The notes under the pieces were generated by a model that saw nothing but the letters and a program-made list of their open reading frames with translations, ran no database searches and had not been told where the DNA came from. The translations under genes were made by a program, and so were the position numbers. Positions 41,414 to 52,841 of a stretch of DNA of 64,000 nt are shown here, piece by piece. The stretch is taken from NCBI GenBank assembly GCA_948567375.1, contig OX419761.1:43438243-43502242 (forward strand). Direction: 5' to 3'. This stretch comes from Lunularia cruciata (taxonomy: Eukaryota > Streptophyta > Marchantiopsida > Lunulariales > Lunulariaceae). The number at the start of each line of letters is the position of its first letter. Within the stretch, counting starts at the first letter, position 1.

Positions 41414-42893
41414 TCAATTGGTAAACTGACAGTGCCTGCGGATCTCTCCCTCAGTTCCTGTAAGAAGTCCGAGATTGCCCATCTTCACCATCGCGGCTGC
41501 GAACTCGTCGAAGAACGAAGAACCTGGGTTGGATATGTCTTCAACCACCTGACGTCCGAATGCGTCGGTGATAAGAGCATTGTCGGAAGTGAACACTCCT
41601 CTGTTGGCCAGAACTTCCTTGTAGTAGAAGTGGTCAAAATGGTTCTTGGATGGATCCATGTCCACAATGTTGTCTCTGTTGCCCTTAGGACATTTCTTCT
41701 TCAGGGTCTTGGCGAACTCAACGTCGAGATCGGGGTTAGTGAGATCCTCAATTCCGGTGTAATTGTACAATTGGGGAGCAACACCGTTGCAGTGAGTGCG
41801 ACCTATGGTGTGAGCACCTGCCAAAGTTGCACATTTTGGGACCAAATCTAGTGTCAGTCTGTCAAAGAAAACCAGCGATTGTAATGTATGGTCGAACATT
41901 GATGGGTGAATGCAAAACCCAGTTTACAGTCTAGCTATTGGAGATATTCCGTACGTACGTAAGAACGCAAATTTTGAGGTCATCTTTACCTGAAAGCACA
42001 ATCATCTCCCTTGAGTTGAACCCCTTGACAGCGAAGTTTTCGACGAGCTCGTCAAAGGTCAAGCTAGGGAATGGCAGGTTGGTGTCGGCATCAAGAGCGT
42101 GAGAGATTACTCCATCTCTACGGCCCAGCACAACGGGCCAGCTTGGTCCACCCACCTGTGGATCAAAACGTATTAATATACTGATGATCGTACTTGCAGA
42201 TCCATGTACACATTGAACTTGTAAATGCCACAACGTAGTCTCGTCATTACGTTGGGAAGAACCTGTACATGTCACTTCACGGGTCCGTGAGCTAGACTTA
42301 CCCCGTGTGTTGCGTCTCTTGCTGCGAGAGCCACTATATCGGCGCACGATACAACGCCCGGGCATGCTGACTCAATTGCTTCCTTGATCATATCGATCTC
42401 GGGAATACCTCGGATAAGAAAATTTGTGAACCCATCTCTCTCCGCGGTATTCGTCTCAGTTGAATTGAGAAGGAGTGACCCATCACAACCCTGAAATATG
42501 AGACCACATAAAACTTGAGCTGTAAGCAAGAAAAAGATGGAAAAATGTGTATGCATACTTTTCGAGTAATTCTAAGATGGAACATAACAACGTTAGCGAC
42601 GGAGTGCAGTGAATTTCTTTCTCGACCCTTACATTAACCCAGCAGTCATGGAAATGGAGACGCTGCAAGCCTCCAGCGATATTCCTGTCGGAATGAAGAA
42701 GCTGGTCGACCAATTCCTTGACAATCTCAGTCGCTTGTGGACAAGACTGCGAGTAGAACGCCTCTGATACAAGGTTCAGCTCTGGAGCCGGATACCACCC
42801 CCACTCCCACCCCCAAGCATGCGCATTACCGGTTGCACCGAGGAGAACCAAAGTGGAGAGGAACAAGGTCGTGTTCAAGCTTGCTGACGCCAT
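41414..42893 (-). CDS. PrxC: secreted class III peroxidase, four exons, intact
   Basis: Exons on the minus strand: 42893-42633, 42490-42302, 42155-41990 and 41817-41414. They have the same lengths as in PrxB (261, 189, 166, 404) and GT-AG introns, giving 339 residues. The N-terminus has a signal peptide ending AHA, then a Trp-Gly stretch with one Glu. The distal motif RLHFHDCWVN, the proximal GAHTIGRTHC and all conserved Cys are present. Unlike PrxB the distal calcium segment is GCDGS, with the standard Asp. It differs from PrxB in many signal-peptide and scattered residues, so it is a distinct older paralog. It is convergent with PrxB and divergent from PrxD. Confidence 0.95.
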
Positions 42894-43204
42894 GGCAGGT
42901 TGCGTAGTTGTGTTTTATGGTTTTGGTTTTGTTTCACAGCTGCAGAAGGGTGATCCTTCTCCAACTTGACTGTGTTCTCTCTGGCCATCGTCAAAATGCT
43001 CACACAGAAGTCAGTTAAAGCAGGAATCATCTTGCTACTGGCCCAGAAACAGAATCTGTAACAAGCTGCAGGTTTAGATCTAGAACAAAAAGCAATCTTG
43101 CAATTAGATAAAGGTAAGTGAAGAAGGATGGAATGAGATTATCTTTAAATTACAACAGGTACGAGAAGACATTCTTAATCCAAGTGCTCCTGTCATCCAT
43201 GTGC
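42894..43204 (-). promoter_or_regulatory. PrxC proximal upstream region
   Basis: No obvious match to the PrxB proximal promoter. Farther upstream (43386-43406) the plus strand has GGATCCAGGAAGTGATGATG, very close to GGATCCAGGAAGTGACGATG at 4789-4808 in the PrxA upstream region and in the same relation to the gene (about 500 bases before the ATG). This suggests a distant common promoter origin. A core box was not assigned. Confidence 0.45.
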
Positions 43205-43649
43205 TAAGAGTCCGCATACTATGGCTATGCGAGATAAAGGTAGGTCCATCAGAGAGCGGAATCGAGAAGAACGTAAATACAAATAAATGGATTCCGAAAT
43301 GGCTCAAATGTGTGCATGGACTGGAGAACTAACCCAAATGACAGCTGCTGGGCCTGGCAAGTCGTCCTTGGCCTGGAGCTGCTACGGATCCAGGAAGTGA
43401 TGATGCTATGCTCGTTCCGTACTTCCCTTTTTATAATACTGGATACGCCTTTTCAAACGCAGCATATCATCATGGATAAACTGCAACCGCATCAGAGTTG
43501 GAACTGGGGCCAATAGCTGGGGTGGACAGCTCAGTGATTGCTAAAGGACCGTGGAATATACAATCCCGTAAGACGTGGTGGCAAGTTCGGGCCATTGTTA
43601 ATTCCTCTACAGTAAGTGTGGAGTTCAAGCAGTCCAATCATATAATTAT

Positions 43650-43725
43650 GTATAATCATGACTATCGTCATGATTATACCCGATTATATAGTCAATTTGA
43701 TCATGACAATAGTCATGATCAAATT
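43650..43725. repeat. Two adjacent near-perfect palindromes
   Basis: GTATAATCATGAC (43650-43662) pairs with GTCATGATTATAC (43667-43679) across TATC. AATTTGATCATGAC (43694-43707) pairs with GTCATGATCAAATT (43712-43725) across AATA. The left unit has only one single-copy version (near 34951-34982), so the doubled palindrome arose by a local inverted duplication in the right unit. Confidence 0.93.
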
Positions 43726-44812
43726 TGTGACAAATGTCTGCACGCTAGCTATGCAGTTCCATACGGTGACTTTTCCTTAAGGATTAACATGTTTCTGTAG
43801 TTTAAGTTCACAATGTCTTCCACCAAGCCTCACTAAATATCAGCTTTTATCGTGTAAAATATGTTCTGAAAGCGACGTCGTGTAGTAGTTCGCCTGCAGT
43901 GGAATTAACATACTGTATATGTAGTTAAGTACAACGCGTTCTGTGAGATCTGCTGCTCGCTGGCGGTGCTAAACTGTAGTCTTACGTTAGTGCATACTTG
44001 GTATTGAGGCTAAAACTAGTCTCTCGACGTTTTCGCCGGCAGTAGTATCCAGAAAATTGCTGGATCTCGACTCAGGCCGACGCCAATTTATATCTAGGGA
44101 GACTCACCGTTCACCCCCGCTGAAGTTATTCACATAATATATAGCCCTGCACACCTGAACTCTCCATAGACAAGTTGTAGATTTTTCGTGTCCGGTGATA
44201 TGCTACGAACAGTAGACCGGTGAAACAAATCCTTCACCAGAATCTTAAGCAAATGCGTTTTTCTGCTCTGGGTGAAATAGAAGACGTCCGAATGAAGTTG
44301 GGGGCAAGCTGGTGATATAATATAATATTGATAATATGATGACATCCGAAGAAACATCGGCAAGATCTAGATCCAATGATCCATCTATATTTCATCTAAT
44401 CATTATCCTGAAACCCTGATTGTTCATGTCAGCGGTAATCCAAAAGTTGGGTCAATTCTATCCCTCATAACGCGACCGATCGTGTTATGAGGGACCTTTC
44501 GGAAACTTCATACATCAGCTTCAGTATCTTGTCTTCCACGTGCAGTTACTGTACACCTTAGGCTCTAGACAGTATATCGATCTGGAGTTGGACGAAATCC
44601 ATGTAATTGGTACCACGTCTTCTAAGTTTCGCGCATTTGAATGGCCATGTCAATTCGAATAGACCCAACTTGTGAAGCCTCGAGTGATTTGTCCTGTCAC
44701 GAAAGAAAGACAAAACGCATTTCTGTGGTAGCCTGCACTTAAGCTCATTACCAAGGAAAGAAAAAAAGGAAGCAACAAGCTATCTATACAGCGATATATT
44801 CATTGTTTTAAT

Positions 44813-44859
44813 GAACATTCACAATATATCCACTAGCTTAGCTTGTGGATACATTGTGT
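44813..44859. repeat. Hairpin paralogous to 36081-36119
   Basis: CACAATATATCCAC followed by GTGGATACATTGTG, one mismatch in the left arm relative to the left-unit copy. Both units retain the structure. Confidence 0.7.
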
Positions 44860-45389
44860 TACAACGACAGTCGCAATATATTCACATAGTTGTGTTTGTT
44901 TAACTTGAAGTTGAACTGGTGCCCTGGATCCGCTCTTTAATGTCTTTCCACCTATACCATACCGCTCTTTAAATTTGAGACTATATCATTAATATCAAGC
45001 AATCTTCAAAAGAGGAAATAAATATATAAATACATAAGAATCTTAAAAATTCAGTGGACATTTGTTGTACATTAAAACAGGAAAAAGACACTGAAGTTAC
45101 AATGATCTCTTTTCATCATCTGAACATGCATCGTTGGAAATCATTCCAGCAATCTATTCTAATATACCAATTAAATTTCCTCGCTGGGTACAACTTACAA
45201 TAAATTAAATTAAAGGTTTATTAACTTATTCTTTTGGGGAATTATATTCTGTAAAGTAGACAGTGTTGATCTGTGTGCTTCATGATTATAATATTCTATT
45301 CTCACTGTCATCCGAATAGCTGTAATCGATCGCCTAGGCTCCATAATGCTAAACAACAATCCGGCTGGCTTTGAGTCCAACGCGGGCAG

Positions 45390-46040
45390 ATGTGGCAGTA
45401 CCCTAAACGTGCGGCACTTGTGATGACGGACTTTACATCAACTTCTATCTTCAACCGCTACCATATATACATGATGGAAATGGGGAAGTAAGACATCGTC
45501 ACTTCCTGGATCCTAAAAACTCCAGGAAAGAAAGTCGTGGACTCTAGATTTACCTGCTCTGGAGCTTTCTATGCGTAAGTTGTCCACCCCATGCACGTAC
45601 CTTTGCCAAATTCTTGTCGTGCCTGTCTCTACGCATCTCGGTAGTCTCATACCATCGCAGGAGATTTTGTAGTTTATATAATCAACTCCAAGCCTTCTCG
45701 GAAGATTCTCTTTCAATGCCCCCAAATCCGCACGACAGGAAGAATGGCCATGAAGATAGGATTTATCAAATCGCACTGTTATGTGGCCGTCTTGGTGTCC
45801 ATGAAAACTTTCCTTTGATCGGATTACACTCTTCAATACGTTGCTCGTTATCAAATTTTGACCCAAGTTTCCAGTGAGCTGGAAATGGTAACTATAGCTC
45901 TTGAATTACGTTTCCTCACTAACACCCGTCCTCTTGTTTCTCCAGAGTGGAAAGAGATAAGCCCGTCATTCAAGAAGCCATGAAGCGCTTCTGAAGCAGC
46001 TGTTCAGAGAAACAGAAGGCTTAAGCTAGCTGCAGTTACC
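45390..46040 (+). promoter_or_regulatory. PrxD promoter, paralogous to PrxB promoter
   Basis: Closely similar to 37920-38570. The TTTATATAA box lies at about 45674-45682, and the possible leader splice acceptor TTGTTTCTCCAG precedes the ATG by about 100 bases. With PrxD dead it may still drive a non-coding transcript. Confidence 0.6.
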
Positions 46041-46850
46041 ATGGCTCCAGAAAATCTTAACCAGGCTTTGTTTCTCTCCGCACTGATTCTCCTTGGCGCA
46101 GTAAGAAATGCGCATGCCTGGGGATGGGGATGGGGATCCAGCTCTAGACCCGACCGCTGTATCAGAGACGTTCTACTCGCAGTCTTGCCCACAAGCAACT
46201 GATATTGTCAAGGAATTGGTGGACCAGCTCCTTGATTCCGGTAAGAACATAGCCGTAGGTTTGCAGCGCCTCCATTTCCATGACTGCTGGGTCAACGTAA
46301 GGGTCGAGAAACTAAGCTGTGTTACATGATTGTGATTTAGTTACCAATTGCATTTAGTTCTCCGTTGGTATTCTTTGTCACCTACAACTACTCGTATCTT
46401 AGACCATATGTATGTTGCAATGTTCAGGGGTGTGAGGGGTCCTTGCTACTCAATTCAACCGATACTAATCTCGCAGAGAGGGATGGATTCACAAATTCTC
46501 TCATCCGAGGTATTCCCGAGATCGATATGATCAAGGAAGCCATGCGCCGATATTGTAGCTCTCACAGGAAGAGACGCTACAGTTGGAGTAAGCCTAACCA
46601 TTCAATCCAGCATTTGGTGTAATTACAGGTTCTACCCAGGATATTAGTTGGACTAGAATACATATTCGTGTGATCTGCATGTGATGATCATAGGTTTATA
46701 ACACTTTGTGATTCACAGGTTGGAGGAGCAAGCTGGCCTGTTGTGCTCGGACGCAGAGATGGGGTTGTATCTCTTGCTGTGATGCCGACACCAACTTGCC
46801 ATTCCCGAGCTTGAACTTTGACGAGCTCGATGAGAACTTCGCTCGTAATG

Positions 46851-46855
46851 GGTTC
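46851..46855. other. Target-site duplication of copia-3, left copy
   Basis: GGTTC directly before the left LTR; the same five bases follow the right LTR at 51339-51343. Five bases is the usual copia duplication size. Removing the element and one copy restores the exon 3 order seen in PrxB. Confidence 0.95.
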
Positions 46856-46979
46856 TGTTAGAAAAACTGAGTCCCTAGAACCTCTCACAATAGCACATCA
46901 CAACCACATTAAACAGAAATCAGAAGACTAATAGGAAATAACGTGGCTCGCTTTTGCTCTTGACAAGCTAAACATAACA
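46856..46979 (-). mobile_element. 3' LTR of copia-3, internally deleted
   Basis: Starts TGTTAGAAAAACTGAG and ends AAACATAACA, but only 124 bp against 287 bp on the other side. About 163 bases are missing between AACGTGG and CTCGCTTTTGC, including the TATA-like and stem region. Its end sequences are intact. Confidence 0.93.
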
Positions 46980-47008
46980 ATCTCCACCTTTTGCTTGTAT
47001 CCACCATA

Positions 47009-47523
47009 TCATCCCAAAGAGCACAATTTAACGTTGAGCAAGTTCATGCATAACTTGAACTTCTCAACAGGAACAGGTTTAGTCAACATATCAGCTGAGT
47101 TTACCTCTGTGCAAATCTTTTGCAAATTGATCTCACCATTTGTCACAACTTCCCTGATAAAATGATGTCTTACATCAATATGCTTTGTCCTTGAATGATA
47201 TACTTGATTTTTGGCCAAATGAATAGCGCTTTGGCTATCACAAAAAAGTGTGGATTTCATGTTAGGTAGTCCTACATCCTTGGCTAATCTTTGTAGCCAT
47301 GTTGCCTCTTTGGCAGCCTCAGTTGGTACCATATATTCCGCCTCTGTAGTAGAAAGAGCAACTGTAGATTGGAGAGTAGACTTCCAACCAACTGCACCAC
47401 CAACAAGTGTAAAAACAAACCCTGTTGTAGACCTTCTCTTATCCAAGCCTCAGGCAAGGTCAGAATCAACATACCCTGTAATTCCTCCTTCTTGGTTCTT
47501 GTCCACATCAAAGGTAATGCCAA
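47009..47523 (-). pseudogene. copia-3 RNase H
   Basis: The frame from 47446 reads MDKRRSTTGFVFTLVGGAVGW, STTEAEYMVPTEAAKEATWL, LFCDSQSAIHLAKN and HSRTKHIDVRHHF. The last RNase H carboxylates are visible. The segment upstream (to 47523) is in another frame. Confidence 0.9.
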
Positions 47524-47569
47524 TATTTATAGTCCCTTTCAAGTACCAAAGTATCCACTTCACAACTTC

Positions 47570-48550
47570 CTAATGTTGTCTCCGTGGATTTTCCATGTAT
47601 CTATTCACCATACTCACATCATATGAGATGTCTGGGAGTTTAATGTATGCACTAGCATAAGGAATATTTGACGTAACTTTTCTCTCCTCTTCATCTGATG
47701 GACATTGCTTCAATGATATCTTGAAATGATTTGCCATTGGAGTGCTCACTGGTTTTGCATTTTCCAGGCCAAACCGGGCAAGTATTTTTTCCAAATATTT
47801 CTTTTGAGATATCCATAACTTTCCCTTGCTCTTGTCCCGATGGATTTCAATCCCAAGCACCCTCTTTGAAGAACCCAAGTCCTTCATATCAAACTCCTTA
47901 ACAAGTTTTGCTTTCAATTTCTCCACCTCAACCATATCCTCTGCAGCAATCAGCATATCATCCACATATAGTAACAAGATGATTAAATCAAATACACTAG
48001 GTCCATGTAGCCTCTTGAGGTACACACAACAATCTGATTCGCTTTCGTTATGTCCATGCTTCAACATGAAAGCATCAAATTTCATGTACCAAAGTCTTGG
48101 ACTTTGCTTTAGTCCATATAAAGACTTTTGTAACCTACAAATATGGTTCTGATTCCTTGGTACCACAAAACCTTCAAGGTGATGCATGTAAATCTACTCC
48201 TCCAATTCTCCATGTTGAAAAGCAATTGTAACATTTAGTTGCTCCAACTCCAAGTTATGCAATGCAACTATTGCCAATAGTGCATAAATTGAAGAGATTT
48301 TTACCACTGGTGAAGAAATCTCATTGAAGTCAATACCTTCTTTTTGGCTATAACCCTTTACTACAGGCCTTGCTTTGTATTGATCTCCTCCTGATTTTTG
48401 AAGTCCTTCCTTCTTCCAGAATATCCATCTGCAACCAATTGCATTCTTTCCCATAGGCAATTTTTCAAGTCTCCAAGTTTGGTTTTTGGCCAAAGACTTC
48501 ATTTCCTTGTCCACTGCACAATGCCACTTTTGACACTCTTGATCTTGCAT
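47570..48550 (-). pseudogene. copia-3 reverse transcriptase
   Basis: The segment from 48550 to 48194 encodes CRWIFWKKEG and GYSQKEGIDFNEISSP. After a stop near 48190, the segment from 48187 encodes CRLQKSLYGLKQSPRLWYM and the catalytic LYVDDMLIA box, then DLGSSKRVLGIEIHRDKSKG and YLEKILARFG. The YVDD core is intact, unlike in copia-2. Part of the segment after ASA is deleted (about 47640). Confidence 0.9.
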
Positions 48551-48571
48551 TGCCTCTTCATATGAAGAAGG

Positions 48572-49866
48572 CTAACCATTCTCCGGAAGAAGAGCATAAG
48601 CTATGAATGAATCATCAAATCTCTTTGGAGGCCTCCTATCCCTATTTGGATACCTACATTCATGAATCACTTTTGGACTTTGCTCTTCTAATGGTTCACT
48701 TGGTAGATCTACAAGAGGTGATTTCTCTTCATTTCCAAGATCAATATCTATCTTAACAAAATCTGATTGAATTTGTTTTTTCTTTTCTTCCGCTATAGTA
48801 ATAGTCTCCATCATACTCTTCTCATCAAAAACTACATCCCTACTCACAACAATATAACACCTTTCTGGATCCCATAATCTATATCCCTTTGTATTCTTCT
48901 CATATCCCGAGAATATACATTTTCTAGATTTGGGATCTAACTTTGTCCATTGTTCTTGTTGAATATGAACATAAGCAATGCATCCAATCACTCTAAGTGA
49001 AGAGTAATCAACATGCCGACCTGTCCATTTTTCCATAGGTGTCTTACACTCAATAACAGTAGAAGGAGAAATATTTACCAAATGACAAGATGTATTTATA
49101 GCTTCTGCCCAAAAACTCTTCTCCAATCCGGCATTGCTTAAGATACTTCTTTCTTTCTCCAGAGTGTACAATTTATCCGATCTGTCACTACATTTTGTTG
49201 AGGGGTACCTGGAACTATAAAGTGATGAATTATCCCTTCACTCTTACAATATCTATCAAACTCTCCAGATTTGTATTCTACACCATTATCAGATCTCAAA
49301 CACTTCACTTTCCTTCCAGTTTGTTTCTCCATCATTACCTTCCATTGTTTAAAGATAGAGAAGACCTCTGATTTTTGCTTCATGGTGTAGACCCATACTC
49401 TCCTAGAGTAATCATCAACCAAAGACACAAAATATAATGCTCCTGGTTTTGAAGCTACATGTGCTAGGCCCCAAACATCAGAATGCACATAGTCTAAAAT
49501 TCCCTTTGTGCAATGAACTCTTGTGGGAAAGCTTACCTTTTGTTTCTTTACTATTACACAATGCTCACAGAATTTTAACTTACAACTTTTAAGGCCCTTC
49601 AGAAGTTGTTGCTTGGACAATTCACTTAGATGTCTTTCACTCATATGACCCAAACATAGGTGCCATAACTGAGTAAGATCTTTGGGATCTTCACTTTCTG
49701 AAATGGTACTTGTCACTCCTCGAGTGATGGTCTCTCCAACAAGCTCATTAAGATTTTCTATCTTCTGGCTCTTCATTACAACCAATGCTCCTTTTGATAT
49801 CTTGAGTGTTCCATTTTCTGCTCCCCACCTCCAACCATTTGAGTCCAAAGTGCCTAGTGATATCAA
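48572..49866 (-). pseudogene. copia-3 pre-integrase region and integrase
   Basis: The frame from 49866 to 49138 is the longest. It has the zinc motif LWHLCLGHMSE...CEHC, the first Asp in LDYVHSDVWG, LVDDYSRRVWVY and the second Asp in RSDNGVEYKSGEF. The Glu motif is damaged (PQQNVVTDRINCT in place of QNGVEER). It overlaps the frame from 49171, which continues with VIGCIAYVHI and FSGYEKNTKGYRLWDPE. A frameshift near 49160 separates them. Confidence 0.9.
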
Positions 49867-49874
49867 ATTCTTCC

Positions 49875-51033
49875 TTAACCCGGAACATGCCTCACATCAG
49901 CAAGAGTCCTCACAATACCATCAAACATCTTCACGCGTATTGTACCAATGCCAATAGCTTTGCAAGCCATGCTGTTCCCCATTATTACAGATCCTCCATT
50001 GAATGGTTTGTACTCATGAAACCACTCCTTATTTGGACACATATGGTAAGAGCAACCTGAGTCCAATATCCATGACTCCTAAAATTTATCTTTGTCTTGG
50101 GTAGCACGTAGAACATCATCCACAATACCATATGACTCAGCAATACTTGCTTGATCTGAAAGTTGACCTTTTATCCTTATAGGACTCAAGCCTCTTGTTG
50201 TTACAATCCTTCTTGAAATGTCCAACCTCCCCACAAATCCAGCATTTACCTTTGAGACCTCCAGTTCTAGACTTGGATCTTGATTTACTCTTGATCTGAT
50301 CTCTCTCTCTTGTCCTTCCTCTGATAAATAGAGCCTCAAGATTTGTCTTTTCTTGGTTGGGTCTCGCTTTGAGCCTCTAGATTTGTCTTTTTTGCATCTC
50401 ATTGGACAGTAATGCTGAAGTAACCTCCTCACAGTTTATATCATCCTTCCCATATAGAAGAGTTGTGCCCAGATGCTCATATGAAGGAGAAAGAGAAGTC
50501 AATAACAAAGATGCCTTATCCTCCTCTTCTAACTTGACCTCTATGCTCATCAACTCACAAATGATTTTGTTGAAAGCATTGAGGTGCTCCATAATACTTT
50601 GGCCTTCCTTCATCCGCAACATTTAAAACTTTTGTTTAAGATACAGTCGTTTTGTCAATGACTTTGTCATATAAAGATTCTCCTGTTTGGCCCATAGTTT
50701 TGGTGCATATTCCTCATTCATAACATTGTATAGCACTTCGTCGGCAAGGTTCAACTGAATAGTGCTAATAGCTTTGAGATCTGCATCTTCATCTTCTTCA
50801 TCTTCATTACTTTTGTCCTCCTGTTTTCTCTTCAGTGCTCTATGTAGTCCTTGATGCACAAGAAGGTCCTTCATCTTCAGTTGCCAAAGTCCAAAATTGT
50901 TTTTCCCATCAAACTTCTCCACTTCAAATTTAGCATTTGATATAGATATCACCCCTGCCATTGCTTTGATGTGGACTTGCTTCTTGACACTCTTCACAAC
51001 ACCCTCAGATCTTAAATCCCTCTTCAGTACCAA
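49875..51033 (-). pseudogene. copia-3 gag and protease
   Basis: Gag starts at the ATG at 50961 (MAGVISISNAKFEV), as in copia-2. Frames 51033-50623, 50622-50377 and 50432-50079 carry the capsid pieces, a Lys/Arg-rich tract and the zinc knuckle in a shifted frame. The frame from 50066 has MDSGCSYHMCPN (protease DSG) and ends DVRHVPG. Two stops and one insertion near 50340-50400 (a repeated GAGCCTC.AGATTTGTC phrase) break it. Confidence 0.88.
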
Positions 51034-51037
51034 CTAA

Positions 51038-51050
51038 GCTCTGATACCAA
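51038..51050 (-). other. Primer-binding site of copia-3
   Basis: The minus strand reads TTGGTATCAGAGC beside the LTR edge at 51052, identical to that of copia-2. Confidence 0.85.
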
Positions 51051-51051
51051 T

Positions 51052-51338
51052 TGTTAGAAAAACAGAGTCCCTAGGACCTCTCACAATAGCACATCACAAC
51101 CACATTAAACAGAAATCAAAAGACTAATAGGAAATAAAGTGGTTCATTTCCTGTCCCGGAAGCTACCTCCACGACCGAAACAGGCTCACACCAGCCTTCT
51201 AGAGCTTTATTTCTCATTGCACATATATATATACATTATAAAAGGTCCATCACTGTCATCCACTTGAACTTCTAGACAAGTGACAAGCAATGGATATCAG
51301 TTTCGTTCGCTTTTGCTCTTGACAAGCCCAACATAACA
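51052..51338 (-). mobile_element. 5' LTR of copia-3, complete
   Basis: 287 bp, TGTTAGAAAAACAGAG to CCAACATAACA, with CATATATATATACATTATA in the middle. It is followed by the GGTTC target copy at 51339-51343. Confidence 0.95.
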
Positions 51339-52841
51339 GGTTCAACTCAAGGGAGATAATTGTTCTTTCAGGTAATGATGACACCAAAGTTGAATGTATG
51401 GATATAGAAAACATAAATACGAAATTATTGCGTATTTTGCTGCAGATGGACACTAACCTTCTTCGGAATATGTAACTCGCAGGGGCTCAGTCGTATATAC
51501 GATCGGTCGTACTCATTGCAACGGAGTTGCTCCCCAATTGTACAATTACACTGGCATTGAGGATCTCACCAACCCCGATCTCGACGTTGAGTTCGCCAAG
51601 ACCCTGAAGAAGAAATGCCCCAAGGGTAACAGAGACAACATTGTGAAGATGGAACCTCAGAGAACCACTTTGACCACTTCTACTACAAGGAAGTTCTGGC
51701 CAACAGAGGAGTATTCACTTCCGACAATGCTCTTATCACCGACTCATTCGGACGTCAGGTGGTTGAGGACATATCCAACCCAGGTTCTTCATTCTTTAAG
51801 GAGCTCGCAGACGCTATGGTGAAGATGAGCAACCTTGGACTTCTCACGGGAACTGAGGGAGAGGTTCGCAGGCACTGTCAGTTCATCAATTGATCATACG
51901 TCAAGTTAAAACAAGATTACTAATTCAGTTTGGTAAGTGAAATAGTCAGTAAACCCGAAACGGTCAACCCGTAAATTTATGTGTGCATTTCATTCGAACC
52001 AAACAGTTCCAGAGGTCATACAAGAACTTGGCTTTTCGGCCAGACATTCGACGATGATTATTATTACCTTCCGGATTCGGAAAGCTCTCTCTTACGTCTA
52101 GTAGAGAGGAAATATTGTGTTGACTTTGCATCGAGTATATTCTACCAAGATTGTGTTCTACGGCATTCGCGAAATAAAATTCTTGAAATATTGCTCCTGA
52201 CGGAAACGTCCATTCACATCCGGATGATGCTTTTGCAGTTGTTCACGCGGAGTTATTATGCTGGTTCTGATTTCTAATATAAGTCACGAAATCTATTACT
52301 ATTCGCGTCCCGAATCTGATTTAAAGGACATGAATGGCAATTTTAAACTTTACTGACAAGACATTGGGACACGCTGGACCAGAATCAGACGTCTACCTGT
52401 AAGCCAAATAGCTCATCCATCAACTCTTATAGTCGGATTGTTTCTAATCTGTCATAAATAAATCTGGAAGTCACGTAGATTTAATGGCATATATTCTACG
52501 AATGCTGTCTACTGAACATCACAGCACAACAACTCGGACATGCATATCCAGCTAAATATGTTTTTCTTTCGGAATGAATGCTTGTGGATGCAGCATTCTC
52601 AAGATCATTCTCGTTGTTGAGGAATGAACGAGCAAGACCAGCGGTTTGTGGATTGATACTGTCATGTATATCCGAGGATGCTTGAAGTTCAGAAAGGGAC
52701 CCACAAGCCCACATGGGTTCTATATAAGGGCCCCTCTTACGCTTAGCCAATATAAGACCAACTAACCTTCTATGCAGCAGCTATTCTTCGAGTTTGTTCT
52801 GAAATTGTCCAGATAATGGATGGTTACGTTCATTACAAAGG
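51339..52841. repeat. Duplicated peroxidase segment, right unit, part 2
   Basis: Homologous to 39411-40910: end of exon 3, intron 3, exon 4 and 3' flank. Similarity stops at AAAGG (52841), matching the left-unit edge at 40910. Confidence 0.92.

Larger units (their letters stand above)
43205..46855. repeat. Duplicated peroxidase segment, right unit, part 1
   Basis: Homologous to 34510-36640 and 37770-39410. It holds the shared intergenic DNA between PrxC (minus) and PrxD (plus), the PrxD promoter and exons 1-3. It continues at 51339 after the copia-3 insertion. Confidence 0.92.
46856..51338 (-). mobile_element. Ty1/copia retrotransposon (copia-3), 4483 bp, inserted in PrxD
   Basis: Bounded by LTRs and a GGTTC duplication. 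On the minus strand: 5' LTR (51338-51052), primer site, gag, protease, integrase, RT, RNase H, polypurine tract and a shortened 3' LTR (46979-46856). It belongs to the same family as copia-2. Frames carry several stops and shifts, so it is non-autonomous now. It inserted after the peroxidase duplication, since PrxB lacks it. Confidence 0.96.
46041..51893 (+). pseudogene. PrxD: class III peroxidase pseudogene split by copia-3
   Basis: Exon equivalents are 46041-46296, 46428-46587, 46729-46855 with 51339-51371, and about 51488-51893. Lesions relative to PrxB include a 5-base loss in the Trp-Gly repeat, which shifts frame, and a 29-base loss in exon 2. There are also a 1-base loss in exon 3, the 4.5-kb copia insertion in exon 3, and about 8 inserted bases at the proximal-His motif. 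Exon 4 has a further 1-base loss. Intron sites and the final HCQFIN stop are still recognisable. The similarity to PrxB in promoter, introns and 3' flank shows that it was PrxB's duplicate. Confidence 0.95.

Noticed and set aside
41414-42893. PrxC as a pseudogene because of its isolated frames
   Set aside because: Once the four exons are joined at GT-AG sites the frame is open for 339 residues, with all catalytic and Cys residues.
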